Positions 34,350-44,843 of a stretch of DNA of 64,000 nt are shown here, piece after piece. The notes under the pieces were generated by a model. It was not told where the DNA came from, did not search any database, and saw nothing but the letters and a program-made list of their open reading frames with translations. Source of the stretch: Gymnopus androsaceus JB14 (lineage: Eukaryota > Basidiomycota > Agaricomycetes > Agaricales > Omphalotaceae); assembly GCA_009733575.1 (NCBI GenBank), contig ML769740.1, positions 1 to 64,000 of the forward strand, written 5' to 3'. The number at the start of each line of letters is the position of its first letter. Positions within the stretch are counted from its first letter, which is position 1. A program made the translations under genes and the position numbers.

Positions 34350-36062
34350 ATAACGGAAGTAGTTGTTCCGGACATCAGAGTCTCGGATGCCAGAACAGTG
34401 GGTGTCAGCGTAGAAGGAAGAGCTGATGATCCAAGAGTAGATGTAGGCTCTGGCGTAACCAAAAGCTGGCCAGAAGGATTTGGAGTGATTGACCTCAACT
34501 CCAGTGTAAGTGAATGTCAATCAAACAGACTCGGTTGTGGTGCAGATACAGGTGGCGCAGAGAAGGTCCAATTAGGTGTAACAGCGCGCTCTGAGTCATT
34601 TGGCACCTGATGAGAGGAAGGAGCAGTTTGTTGACTGAAAAGGCTCATCTCTGGTGCAATTGAGCATGGAACAAAAGGATGTGGGGATGGTGTGAAATTA
34701 TCGAGCGCTGGCATTAGCAACTGTTCACCAGTATCAGACTCTGGAGTTGGTGAATGAACTATTGACCATATACGTGCTCGTCTAGGGACTGGCGAAAAGG
34801 TCAGGTCGATTGGTGAGAGAGAGTGGCGTGGAGTCGATCTTTGGTCTCTAGACTGGTTTTCAAACTGAAAGGCCTTTATCAGAGGATGATAGTGCATGAG
34901 AAACGTAAAAAGTATACCTCATGAGAGCAACCAACTTCCCAACAGCCAACATCATCCATCGTGTCAGTTTCCAACACAGAGACTCCATTCGCGCTCAAGG
35001 GTATACCACTGTTGGACCAGAGTCTTTCACCCAGACACATGTGATACTCACAATCGTTGAAGGGTCCGCAAACAAACTGTTCCGTTGGTGCTAGAAAGAT
35101 CATTAGAACAGAACTCGGTGTAAAACTTGGCAAGCAAAACATACCAACAAAGATCAGATGCGGGGTGGTGTTGCCATTCCGCTCTGGCTCCAAAGAAGAG
35201 TACCGTTTGGTACTTGCAAGCAATTTCTCCAAGGTCATTTCACGTGGAGTCCCTTCTTATCCAATCTTAGGAACACTGCCCTCCTTCCTCATCTTACAGA
35301 TGAGAAAGGTCCAGCTGCGAGAGCCCAATTCATGGACTACAGTGTACCATTTCTGCTGGTGAGTACCAATTCATTTGCAGGCATATGAGCAAGGAGATGG
35401 TGCTTGAGAACAGCAAGAATAGGATCTTTGCGCTTGGCACCACCTTTGATTGTGAGGTGCAGATGGAGAGACTTCGCCTGTTCAATAAAAGCTGGCTGGT
35501 TGTGATGGCTTGGCACCCGGAAGTCTATTGACCAATTCCAAGGAGGTGCATCATCCGACTCGAAATCAACAGATCCTGGATTCTGATTTAAAAAAATAAG
35601 AGAGTGAAAGTTATATCGAAAAACACAAAGACTTACGGGATATGGAAAAATGACCACCTCAAAGTGATAGGCTTGCTGGCCACCCTTGACGCTGAATTTC
35701 TGGCCTAGATTGGAGGCAGGTCGCTGAGAAGTGGGAGCTGACCTAGCGCTACCTCCCATCAAACCAGCCAAAGGCGACAGCGCAACACCTGTGAATTGCC
35801 CAACTCTATGGTGCCGGTTAATACCTGCTTCCTGTCTGTTGTTTGGGACCGGTAAAGCTGATGGGAGCTGAGGAGAGACCCATGGCACGACAGAGGCAGG
35901 TGGTACTCAAGAGGAAGGTAGTGGAGCTGCAGAAGACACAGACGAGTGGGTTGGTGTGGGCTGAGAAGCAGATGGTGGTCTAGAGGGGTAATGCTCTAGA
36001 TATGTATAGAAGCATTGACTACAAAGTGTGACATTAGGATCTAAATTATCACCATCTTCATC

Positions 36063-37942
36063 CTAGTCAATTATTATGTTTGGGTCAATCTCTATATCCA
36101 CTAGAGAACTAGAGTCTAGTTCTGGCACAAATTCAAGAGAAGGAGTAGAGCTGGGAACTTCATTGAGTGGTATTGGTGACCGAGTTCTAACAGATCTGAT
36201 TGAAACCACACAGCTGAATGGAAGTGAAGTTTCTCTGAGCTGGGCAAGAGTAGATTTGTGCAGTGTAACCTGATAGCCAGACACCACTACCTCTTCCACA
36301 GTTATGAGTATGCGGGTCCTGGTGATGTTTATTGAGGCTGCTTTGGAAGTAGAGGAGGTAAGGGGTGAAGGAGTTGTTATAGGAAAAGTGTCTGGTTGTA
36401 GGGGTATAAAACCATATGCAACTATTTTCTTTCCACAGTAGAGAGTGACAGGTTGATTGAGCTCTAGACTCTCTTTATGAACCTGAAGACCAATGGAAGG
36501 GAGTTTGGCAAGAGCCTTCCATATGGACCATGAACAATATGCATCCAAAGCTGCATACAGCTCTTGATCTGAGTTGAGTTCTTCTTGAGACCAATCTGAG
36601 AGTCTCACAGCATCATCTTTCCGCAGATATTTAGAAAGAACAACTCCAGAAAGAGCTGAGAGGCTGACTGTTGCCTCTGAAACTTGGCCTTTGGATTTTG
36701 CAAACTGCCCAAGGTCAAGGAATGAAGGGGATTCAGAGTGCAAATGCTCTGTAAGTTCAGTCAGAGACCATGCTTGAGCAATCCAATGTAAATCTGCTGA
36801 TACAGATCTCCCAGCTTTGATAATTCAGGGTGAAAGAATCAAGCAAATAAGATTTCCTGTAGCTGAGGAACAATTTTTGAAGTGTGTTACCTATTATCAC
36901 ATTTTATTACCAGTACTCATAGAAGACAACTCTCACTTACTTTGAAAACATATGCAAAACCTTCACCTGAAATCTGAATTACATCCAAAGCTCCAGTACG
37001 AGCTCGAGGCACAGATAAAGGTCCACCCTGACCCATGACTTCTGCTGTGTATTCAATATCAAATCCCACTACAAGCTTTGATTCTGGATTAAAAGGAGGT
37101 AGCAGCTCAAAAATATTGTCACATGCTAAATTAATGGCCTCCAAGGTGTAGTAGCATGCTGTATGAAATGGACTAGGTGGGATTGTCAACAGGGGAAGCC
37201 GGGCATATGGATTGGCATCCACATGCTTCACATTGAGTGAGAGGGAATGAGTAGTTGATTCATGATAGCTTTGTTCAGCTAGATAATTCATTGAATACAT
37301 TATCACAATGTAATGCATCATAATTCATTGCTTACCAGCAGCATTATCTGTAAACATCACCTTGGTTGCTGAATGGCCATGTTCACGGAGTCCTTGCTCA
37401 ATGCCATGGTACATATCTTTGACAAATGATAAACTCTTTGTGAGTGTAAGAGCTTGTTGGCGTTCCTCTTCAAATTCATTCACCACAGTATATAGTGCTG
37501 CATGTGTTGGCACATCTGAAAGGCATGCAAGATATTTGATGACCTCCAGATAGATTCCCATATTAGTTAAAAGTCAAAATGAAGCAGAAATAGATCACAA
37601 TCACTTCTTTAAAGGTATGATCACCCTTTAGGACTTCACCAGGAAGACATGCTACTGTTCTATCCATAAAAACACAATGTGTCTGCATCCAATCAGTGAA
37701 GACAGCCTTGACAAAGTTGTGTGAAGGATAGGTGCCAGCATATCGAGATGAATCATTGTACTTTAAGAATGATACTGGCACTGAAGTGGTGCTTCAAAGG
37801 ATGGAATGGCAAACAGAAATATAGATCAGTTCCAAGAGTGAATGGTGTAGATGTCCCATTTCACTCAAGAGTAGAGAAAATGGTTCTGGACCAAAACAAC
37901 TTGCAAACAATATGCACATAAGCTGCACAAGTTTCTTATCTA
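36063..37942 (-). pseudogene. DUF6729-type protein, 3' half: DDE-like core plus 3'-5' exonuclease
   Basis: Starting at the TA at 37941-37942 the frame reads DKKLVQLMCILFASCFGP with no start codon, so it is the 3' half of a gene. Next come EVLKGDHTFK (37604-37633) and MFTDN (about 37345-37360), as in the RNase H-fold transposase-like core of this family, where both Asp would be acidic ligands. An exonuclease domain follows: VVGFDIEY (Asp/Glu of motif I, about 37050), DVIQIS (about 36985), SVSADLHW, and LYAALDAYCS (motif III, DEDDy type, about 36530-36560). WRN-type exonucleases degrade DNA 3' to 5'. Introns fit at about 37323-37340 and 36870-36950. The frame reaches TAG at 36063 (one change from CAG) and continues beyond. 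Its 5' half is at 40151-41431. Confidence 0.7.
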
Positions 37943-38174
37943 CTCGTGGCCACGGAAAAAAATGGACCACCTTTTTTGATCCCACTCATGTACTGGGTCA
38001 TTTTACATTCTTATACTTGCGTTATAAGCCCTATACTTTCTGAGAATGTTTATGGCTATCAATACAACATATTCACCTACTCAAAATTCTTTGTGATCTC
38101 CTTTCCAAACTGCACTGAAAATTGCAAGTTCAAATGCAAATGTGACCTGGACTGTTTTTTTCCGTGGCCATGAG
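37943..38174 (-). mobile_element. Tc1/mariner-type MITE, copy 1
   Basis: This 232-bp element has ~26-bp terminal inverted repeats (CTCGTGGCCACGGAAAAAAA at the left) and TA on both sides (37941-37942 and 38175-38176). It is about 97 percent identical by eye to the inverted copy at 41432-41657. It ends the 3' half of the DUF6729/exonuclease gene exactly at a TA. An internal open frame shared with copy 2 is incidental. Confidence 0.85.
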
Positions 38175-38236
38175 TACATATCTGGAAGGGGCCCAGTTTG
38201 ACTCCGGGTTGCTGCACTCACACATAAGTTTAGCTA

Positions 38237-38313
38237 ACACCATGATGGATCGCAAATTGCTGTGAGTCCTAGTGGTACTAGGACTCACAGCAATTCGCAA
38301 TCCATCATGGTGT
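38237..38313. mobile_element. 77-bp hairpin element
   Basis: ACACCATGATGGATCGCAAA at the left and the reverse complement of the right side (ACACCATGATGGATTGCG) pair over about 37 bp with a tiny loop (GGT). No clear target duplication. A foldback MITE or a strong structural hairpin. Confidence 0.55.
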
Positions 38314-40150
38314 CTTTTTTGTTGAAATAAAGTCCAAACGTTGACTGAATTCTGGTCTAATAGCAGTAAGCCCTAGCAAATGCGCAGGGGATAAATTCAT
38401 AGGTACAGTCCTACACAGGTAGGTCCCAAGATCGGAATTAATCCGGTCTCTGATAGTTTAGATGACATCTAAAAAGTAAGCAAAAAAAAAACAGAAATAA
38501 GCAAAATAATACAAGTAGTCAACAAACGTCTGATAGTAATGACGTAAAGTAAAAAAACCGGAATTGAGGCCAACCGGTTTTGAGCCAAAGGTCAGATTTC
38601 TGGAAGATTTCTGGATTCAACCTGCAATCAATCCAGGGCATTCTCATTGGTATATCTGCTAAATTTCTCTGATTTCCGGAGCATCCCAGTGTTCTCTGAA
38701 TGCATCCCAAAGGTTGAAAAAAAAAAGTAGAATATAAATTAATTTGCAAACAAGAACATGGAATGATATAATACTGGTTCTTGCTTCTGATAGACTCTGT
38801 ACATCATCTCTATACCCTTGTACACTCCCCTATAAGCTTGGTCACTTCAGTGGCTGGTGCACTAACAAATAATGTACTTATTATTAAATGGTTACAAAAA
38901 GGCACTCAAAACTCACCTATAACCCACCATCATCAAAGCTGAAAAGTATGAAAGCAAATAAAGTCAGTTCATACAGGACACCATTAGCTGACCACATCAG
39001 CACTTCATGGTAGTGAAAATAAGATAATAAAGAAGATATGTTGAAGAGTGTTTGTATAGGTACTTGCATTGCTTGCAGAGGATTCACAACTTTGATCTTG
39101 TTCAGGAGTTTTGAGGGAGTTTGAACACTTTGAATGCAAGACTTGAGGGATGTTGATGATGGTTGAAAGGAGGAAAAGAGATGTGGGATGCTCTCATTAA
39201 GTCATGCCAGATCCCTGTTGCTGCAGCATTTTTCTAGGGACATGCTCAACTCACTTTTTTGAGTTATATCATTCATCAGCCAGGTCATACGCTGCATTGA
39301 AATTGGCTCAGCGCTTTCTTGATGAACAGTAATAATTCCAGATTCAAGGCATCATCTTTGATTCTTTGCAGCACAAACAGGTACTGTCTGGGAGTGACAG
39401 CAATGTAACCAGGAAGGGCATCATCCATAGCGTTCGGATGGGCGATCATGGAACCAGGCCAAGAATTGAAACAGATCTTGAGCAACAGTTCCAGAATTTG
39501 ACTTATTGAAGCTAGTAGTCTGTACAGATGTAAGGATGTGCTGGGAAGTGATGTTAGAGCTATCAGAGCTATGGAGAGTGGACAACCAGCCTTACCCAAC
39601 ACTGAGAGAGATGATGGGCTCATGTGCCATGCCCAGGCTGGCATATGTCCCGATTGGGCATATGCCAACATATGCCAATCTAATCTAATTTCGATGATCA
39701 TATATACGTTACCATGGTTCAGCATTCAAAACGGCGGTCCCCCTGTGGCGCTTATCTGGTGCTTAGCATATGTCCACGCTCACATAGAGTTTGTAATTTA
39801 AGTAATTAGTTATGCGCTTCAATAACATGGTATTTTAACATTCGGCCTCAAGTCTGAGTCTCTAGCTGCATTCTTATGTATTTTTACTTAATGACATGGT
39901 TGCATCAATGATTGTAAGCACTCAGCACTCACATGGTTATGCATTGATGATCATAAGTACTTGGTGCTTGCATGGTTATGCATGGTTATGACAGTTCTGT
40001 GGTATACATGCTTGTGCATCATGGTTTCTGTGCCAATACCTTCTCATTCACCCTCATCTGCTCCTTTCGCACTTACAGCTCAGCTGCAGTTGAAATTCTG
40101 ATTCTCCAACTTGTTTACTTTTGCAATATCTCTAAATTTACAAAGAGAAT
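38314..40150. other. Interval within the inverted segment; one exon-like fragment
   Basis: Mostly without supported genes. On the minus strand 39520-39285 reads coherently (LPGYIAVTPRQYLFVLQRIK) and may be an exon of an unknown gene. At 39640-39790 a CATATGYCC motif recurs. A partial duplication (GCATGGTTATGCATGGTTAT context) lies at 39900-39990. The stretch near 40000-40150 is the presumptive promoter side of the gene starting at 40151; no clear TATA was found. Confidence 0.35.
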
Positions 40151-41431
40151 ATGGAAGGGAAGAATGGTAATGGTCATGGAGGTGCACGAGCTGGTGCCAG
40201 AAGGAAGAGAAAAATAGCGGGTACTACTGCTGAGACAATCCAAGGCTTAGAGGTGCCTGGCACTGTTAGTACTAATGTGGATAACAGTATGGTGTATCCA
40301 ATGTTCAGGTCAACTGCACATAAAAATCACAACACTCCATTGACCTCAGGTACACTTATCTTGCACTAATTTTGCTTTGATTCTGAATGTTATTTGGTCT
40401 ATGGATACATCAGGTACTCAAGACTCACCAGGATTACCTACCACTATCATTGACCCAAGAGCAAACCCAGGTCTGAACTTATTTGCATGCATGCCTGATT
40501 CTGACTGAAACTTTTAATTCAGACACACCAGCAGCATTAAATAGTGCACAGTCAAGCTCCATTCTTGGAGATTCACAGCTATGTAAGTGTGCACTTCAGT
40601 CTCTTCCAATTGATAAATGTACACTCAAAGACTTAAGTGCAAGGATTGCTACTTTCTGCTGAGCAATGGACCAATATACTTGCACAACAACATGAAGCTA
40701 ATGAACTAGATCCAGAGAGACCAGGCTCAGAAAACACCATCGATGAGAGTGTCTCTAATGGAATTGATGCACCTTGATAGTGAAGATCCTCAGCCTGACA
40801 ATGTTGATGAAGCTGGTGATGACCCATCTGAGAATGGGTTTCAAAAGGAATATCTGAAGAGCATCAGAGACCAGATTGTGAGAGAGCTTGAGGAACCAGG
40901 AGCATGTCCTAAATGCTACAGAGAAGGAACCTTTTGAATTTGCCCTTGTGATCCTCTATTTGCACTCAATGAATCACACAAGAAGTCAGGCACTAGTATC
41001 TCTCCAGATGAGCTATACCAACTCCCAGTATTTATATGGCTACCTCTGGCACTTCCTCTTGCACCTGACTCATTTTGGTGCCCAAACTGTCCTAGCCATC
41101 GCTTACGACGAAAGGGTATGCAAATGTTTTACTTTATTTTATTTTTCAGAGAAAATGCTCTGCTGATATTTCATCATAGGATATAATGACAAACCATTTG
41201 CTCATCAAGTGCGGAATTTGCACTCTGATCATTATCTATTCATCAATCACTTCTGGTGTCCAAAGGATACTGGTGGCTGTGGTCAAAATTTCCAAGGCAC
41301 AGATCCATGTATCTTATCACAGCTAGCACGCCCTATTCAAGCCTCTTTTCCTGGTAATTTGCATATAATTTTTTGTAAGAAAATTACTAATGACTTTTAA
41401 ATCAGCATATTTAACTGTATGTGGAGCAGTA
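40151..41431 (+). pseudogene. DUF6729-type protein, 5' half
   Basis: The ATG at 40151 starts a Gly/Arg/Lys-rich N-terminus (GHGGARAGARRKRK), typical for this family. Exons 40151-40349, 40414-40470, 40523-40582 and 40638 onward are joined by GT-AG introns that keep phase. A +1 frame change occurs near 40777, and TGA replaces an expected Trp codon after EGTF (about 40937). The zinc-binding-like DUF6729 region follows: LPVFIWLPLALPLAPDSFWC and CPNCPSHRL, an intron 41116-41179, then YNDKPF, HSDHYLFINHFWC and CGQNFQGTDPCIL. After an intron (41354-41405) the last exon AYLTVCGA reaches the TA at 41430-41431 and stops at a MITE. The continuing sequence is found on the opposite strand at 37942. Confidence 0.72.
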
Positions 41432-41657
41432 CTCATGGCCACGGAAAAAAACGGTCCAGGTCACATTTGCATTTGAACTTGCAATTTTCAGTGCAGTTTG
41501 GAAAGGAGATCACAAAGAATTTTGAGTAGTATGTGTATTGATAGCCATAAACATTCTCAGAAAGTATGGGGCTTATAACGCAAGTATAAGAATGTAAAAT
41601 GACCCAGTACATGAGTGGGATCAAAAAAGGTGGTCCATTTTTTTCCGTGGCCACAAG
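41432..41657 (+). mobile_element. Tc1/mariner-type MITE, copy 2 (inverted relative to copy 1)
   Basis: The 226-bp element starts CTCATGGCCACGGAAAAAAA and ends with the matching inverted repeat. TA flanks it (41430-41431 and 41658-41659). Differences from copy 1 are a handful of transitions (two at CpG) and a short indel near 41530. It abuts the 5' half of the DUF6729-type gene. Confidence 0.85.
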
Positions 41658-41659
41658 TA

Positions 41660-42087
41660 TGCATACATTCTGATACTCTAACTACTGAGCTATACCAGTG
41701 TCATAAATTACACCAAGTTAACTTCCTCAAGAGACTACAATACAACTAATATTCACTGAATGGTATACTTGATTACTAAGTTGCTCAAGTGCCAAGTAGC
41801 TAATTATACAGAATCTCTGGTAGAAAATCTCTTGCTTTAATGAATGCGGGAGAATATGAAGAGGGCTGAATCAATACTTGATGAGGCTGAACAAAATCCT
41901 GACCTGTAGAATGACCTGGCTGGTCAATAATATGGTGTATTGCATTTAGTGTGCCAGGAGGCTTTTCAGGGAAATCATCCTCCTGGTACAGTGGGGTGTC
42001 TCAAATATTTATTTGCCCTATTGAATAAGTTCCAAGTGAAAAATGCCAAGTTGCTTCTACCCTTTGCATCTCTTTGAATATCAATTA
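41660..42087. other. No supported gene; left copy of a 36-bp repeat
   Basis: Contains one copy (about 42000-42035) of a 36-bp segment ending GCCCTATTGAATAAGTTCCA. The second copy is at 42350-42385, on the other side of the MITE at 42088-42320. The minus strand may be weakly coding (frames around 42080-41975). Confidence 0.4.
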
Positions 42088-42320
42088 CTGTATAATTACA
42101 ACCAATAGTTCCCGTAACCTTAACACTGGCCCCGGGAACTTGGTCATTTTGGAAATCATAATGCATAACAGGGGCCAATTTTTCGGTGCCCTTGCCTATT
42201 ATGGTAATTTTTCTCCGGCCGGCTTCGCCGGCTATACCATATATAGTAAGAGAACTTATACTTTTTTGAAGTTCCTGCGTAATGCATGAAACCTGGGAAC
42301 TATTGGTCATAATTATACAG
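42088..42320. mobile_element. 233-bp MITE with TA flanks
   Basis: Terminal inverted repeats CTGTATAATTA and onward through CCAATAGTTCCC (about 27 bp, two mismatches), flanked by TA (42086-42087 and 42321-42322). The interior has a GCCGGC-TTC-GCCGGC hairpin near 42220. Non-autonomous, probably Tc1/mariner-like. Confidence 0.75.
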
Positions 42321-42390
42321 TAAATAACCCATTAAATGTATCCCCAACATCTCAAATACTTGTTTGCCCTATTGAATAAGTTCCATTAGT

Positions 42391-42846
42391 TGTTACGAAC
42401 ATTCTTATCTTATCAGACACATGGTATTATCTCTTATCATTTTCCTTTATTTACCCTTGTATATCTATAAGTGCTTGCTTGTTTAGACGAGCAGCTGTAC
42501 TAATTAGGATCTGTTGATCAGAGTATGATTGTTTCCAATCATAACACATGCTAGCATGTCCATACTCGTATGATCGACCTATTATTACTTATTGTCGTTT
42601 ACTTGTTGTCTTTTCATTGTTTCAAGCATTGTTACCGCACGGTCAGGGTATAGGGTATAGGGCTTAGGGTTTATAGACTAGTATATATAGTAGCTGTAGC
42701 TGTAGCTTAGTCCTTAGCTTCAATCTCATCAATATCTCCTAGTTCTCAATATCATCTTCTTCTCTTTTCCTCATTGTTCTTGTTGTTGCCTAAGTCAGAA
42801 GTCGTGATGCCTGGTACCTCGTGTTGTGGGGAACTAGTCGCTGACA
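42391..42846 (+). repeat. 5' LTR of the Ty3/Gypsy element
   Basis: 456 bp, TGTTACGAAC to CTGACA. Contains a TATA box (42682), the presumed start site (42715) and a TATAGGGTATAGGGCTTAGG tract. It differs from the 3' LTR at about 15 bases, 12 of them at CpG-derived sites, plus one 10-bp tandem duplication present only in the 3' LTR. Confidence 0.95.
42682..42726 (+). promoter_or_regulatory. LTR core promoter and predicted RNA start
   Basis: TATATATA at 42682-42689 is followed 33 nt downstream by TAGCTTCAATCT (42715-42726), the segment complementary to the priming site. In self-primed elements this segment is the 5' end of the genomic RNA, so the spacing to the TATA box is as expected. Confidence 0.6.
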
Positions 42847-42848
42847 GA

Positions 42849-42860
42849 AGATTGAAGCTA
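42849..42860 (+). promoter_or_regulatory. Candidate self-priming primer-binding site
   Basis: AGATTGAAGCTA, 2 bp after the 5' LTR, is the exact 12-nt complement of TAGCTTCAATCT in the LTR (42715-42726; also 48673-48684). It does not start with TGG as a tRNA 3'-end site would. This matches the Tf1/sushi self-priming design. Confidence 0.65.
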
Positions 42861-43458
42861 CTCTCTTCCACTCATCACGGATTGTTGCTTGTTGTTGATA
42901 CTGGTCAACAGTACTCTTCAACATTGTTGTGATTTCCTGCTACTCAAGACTTCATGTTTTGTATTCCACACTACGCAATCATAATTCTCTCATTCCACAC
43001 ACTACGTTCACCATTCTACCAACCTTTTGCCTTACAGATCTTTGCACCCAATTAGACTTATAGACACCTATAGTACAACATGAGTAACATTGAGTCCGAC
43101 TCGTAGTACTGGTAGTCAAAAGCTTTTGACTGATAACCAATCTTCGGAGAGGGGTCCTAGCGCACAGAACGTTGCTCCATTCCTAGTTGGAGAGCCGTGT
43201 TAAGTCAGCAAGACAAGTGCAAAGACTGTTTGTGAACACTCTTCACACAACTTTTATGCATTTGCGTCATATTCATTTATCACATTCTTATTCCTTCACC
43301 TTTCTATTTCTCTTATCCTTTCTTTCCTCATTTTATATTCTGAGAGTTGTTGATCACATTCACCTCTCACCATTCTGGACCATACAACCTATTGAGCTTG
43401 TAACTCCAGACCTCCTACCCCATCCGACCAAACCACAACTCCTACACCCACATCTATC

Positions 43459-44476
43459 ATGTCTGAACCACAATCCAATGCTCCTACCATACCAACCAAC
43501 CCAAATGAGGTTCCCACACCGGAACAACTTGCTGCATTTCTCATACGAGAAGGATGGACTGTAACATGTCCAGGAATAGAAACAACGACTTCCAATGGTG
43601 GAAAGTCTCTCTTGAAGGAACCTCTGATGTTTAAAGGAGATAAAGAGAGCTTCCGAGAATGGAAGCGAAAACTAATTAGTACCTGGGTTAATGACCCAAA
43701 GAACAAGATTCAATCAGACAATGAGCAAATCAATGTCACAATCTCCTACATGGAAGGAGAGAAAGTACGAGACTGGGTTGAGAACCAGTATCATGTCTTC
43801 TATTCAGAAGACGAAGGAACATGGAATACGACTTGGATGTATTCCATGAAGAAACTCAACAACCAATATCTGGATACAGCAAGGCATGCCGATGCCAGAG
43901 AAAGATTCGAAAGAATTCGTCAAGGAAAGGATGAAACCGCAGCGGCGTTCTTTGAACGCTCAAAGTACTAGTTAGTACTGCAGAGTATGGAGAGGATGAT
44001 GCGCACGTCCCGCAAAAAATAATGCGTGCAGTCAATAAATCTATTATTGACAGTATCTATAGTGTTGGAGTGTTACCCGACACTTTTGGTGAATGGAAGA
44101 AGAGGTGTGTTGACCTCAATGATCTCTGGAGACAAAGAAACAACAAAACAAAACAATGGGGGTTTGGGAATCAGTGGTATTCAACTCCAAAAACCACTCC
44201 TCAGGTGCAGGCACCTAAACCAACTCCACAAACATCGCAACCTCATTGACAGGATGGCACTGGTGTCACCTTCGGAGGGAGCGGCCAACCAATGGAGTTG
44301 GATCGAGGCAGGGCACGAGGCCCATTCAAGTGTTTCGGATGTGGACAACCCAGACACATGAAAAGGGACTGCCCAAACAAGAGAGAGAAACAATATGTCA
44401 GGCATTCACAATGTTGAACGAGGAAGATCAAGCAGAGCTCGGGAAGCTCTGGCGTTTTGTGAAATCTCAACAGTGA
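43459..44476 (+). pseudogene. Gag of the Ty3/Gypsy element
   Basis: From the ATG at 43459 the first frame reads through a Gag core (FKGDKESFREWKRKLISTWV, then EDEGTWNTTWMYSMKKLN) to a TAG at 43969. The protein continues in another frame at 44022-44249 (LPDTFGEWKKRCVDLNDLWR) and then in a third with a CCHC zinc knuckle CFGCGQPRHMKRDC (44331-44372). Gag forms the virus-like particle and the knuckle binds RNA. At least two frame disruptions inactivate it. The leader before it (42861-43458) holds only incidental frames. Confidence 0.85.
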
Positions 44477-44843
44477 ATACAGGTCCTGTTGAGTCTCAGT
44501 CAGTTTTGGACATGGACAGTTCTATATATGTAGATAGTGGTATTTCATATACGATAAATACACCTGAATCTACTCCCATTTTGCCATTTCCAAAAAAGAC
44601 TGAAAACCCTGTAAGGTTCACTCTGAATTCTTCAGAATGGCTGGTTAACTGCATTCGGATGTTGAACAACTCTTGAGCAATTGGAGAATTACGGACTTGG
44701 GTCCCTAACAACCAATGACAAGAAATAACGGATCAAACAGTAACGGAAATAAGGAAGTTGTCAGTACCTGATGCAGTTGAAGCAGTCAATAACTTCAAAC
44801 GCAAACATTTCATGAGAGGTACAAGGGCAAGGACCTTAAACTA

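Larger units (their letters stand above)
30975..35950 (-). pseudogene. HECT-like E3 ubiquitin ligase gene, broken by two insertions
   Basis: Minus-strand exons run from a Ser/Pro-rich N-terminal region (35888-34350) to a C-terminal part resembling a HECT C-lobe. The latter reads NFLHIATGSCFLL (compare the HECT TGS..LP element), a GTATGT-to-GCCAG intron (about 32310-32361), a short exon, and then FPTCFRVVDV with the presumed catalytic Cys codon at 31116-31118. A leucine-rich tail (SERLADELPIDLTVKTL) ends at a stop at 30975-30977. HECT enzymes form a ubiquitin thioester on that Cys. A 1,117-bp solo LTR interrupts the gene just before the Cys codon and a 753-bp hAT-like element interrupts it at 33597-34349. 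The N-terminal boundary with the exonuclease gene at 36063 is uncertain; they may be one locus. Confidence 0.5.

Noticed and set aside
37946..38173. Open frame whose protein closely matches one at 41433-41654, suggesting a small gene family
   Set aside because: Both lie wholly inside the two copies of the TA-flanked MITE; similarity reflects the repeat, not a conserved protein.
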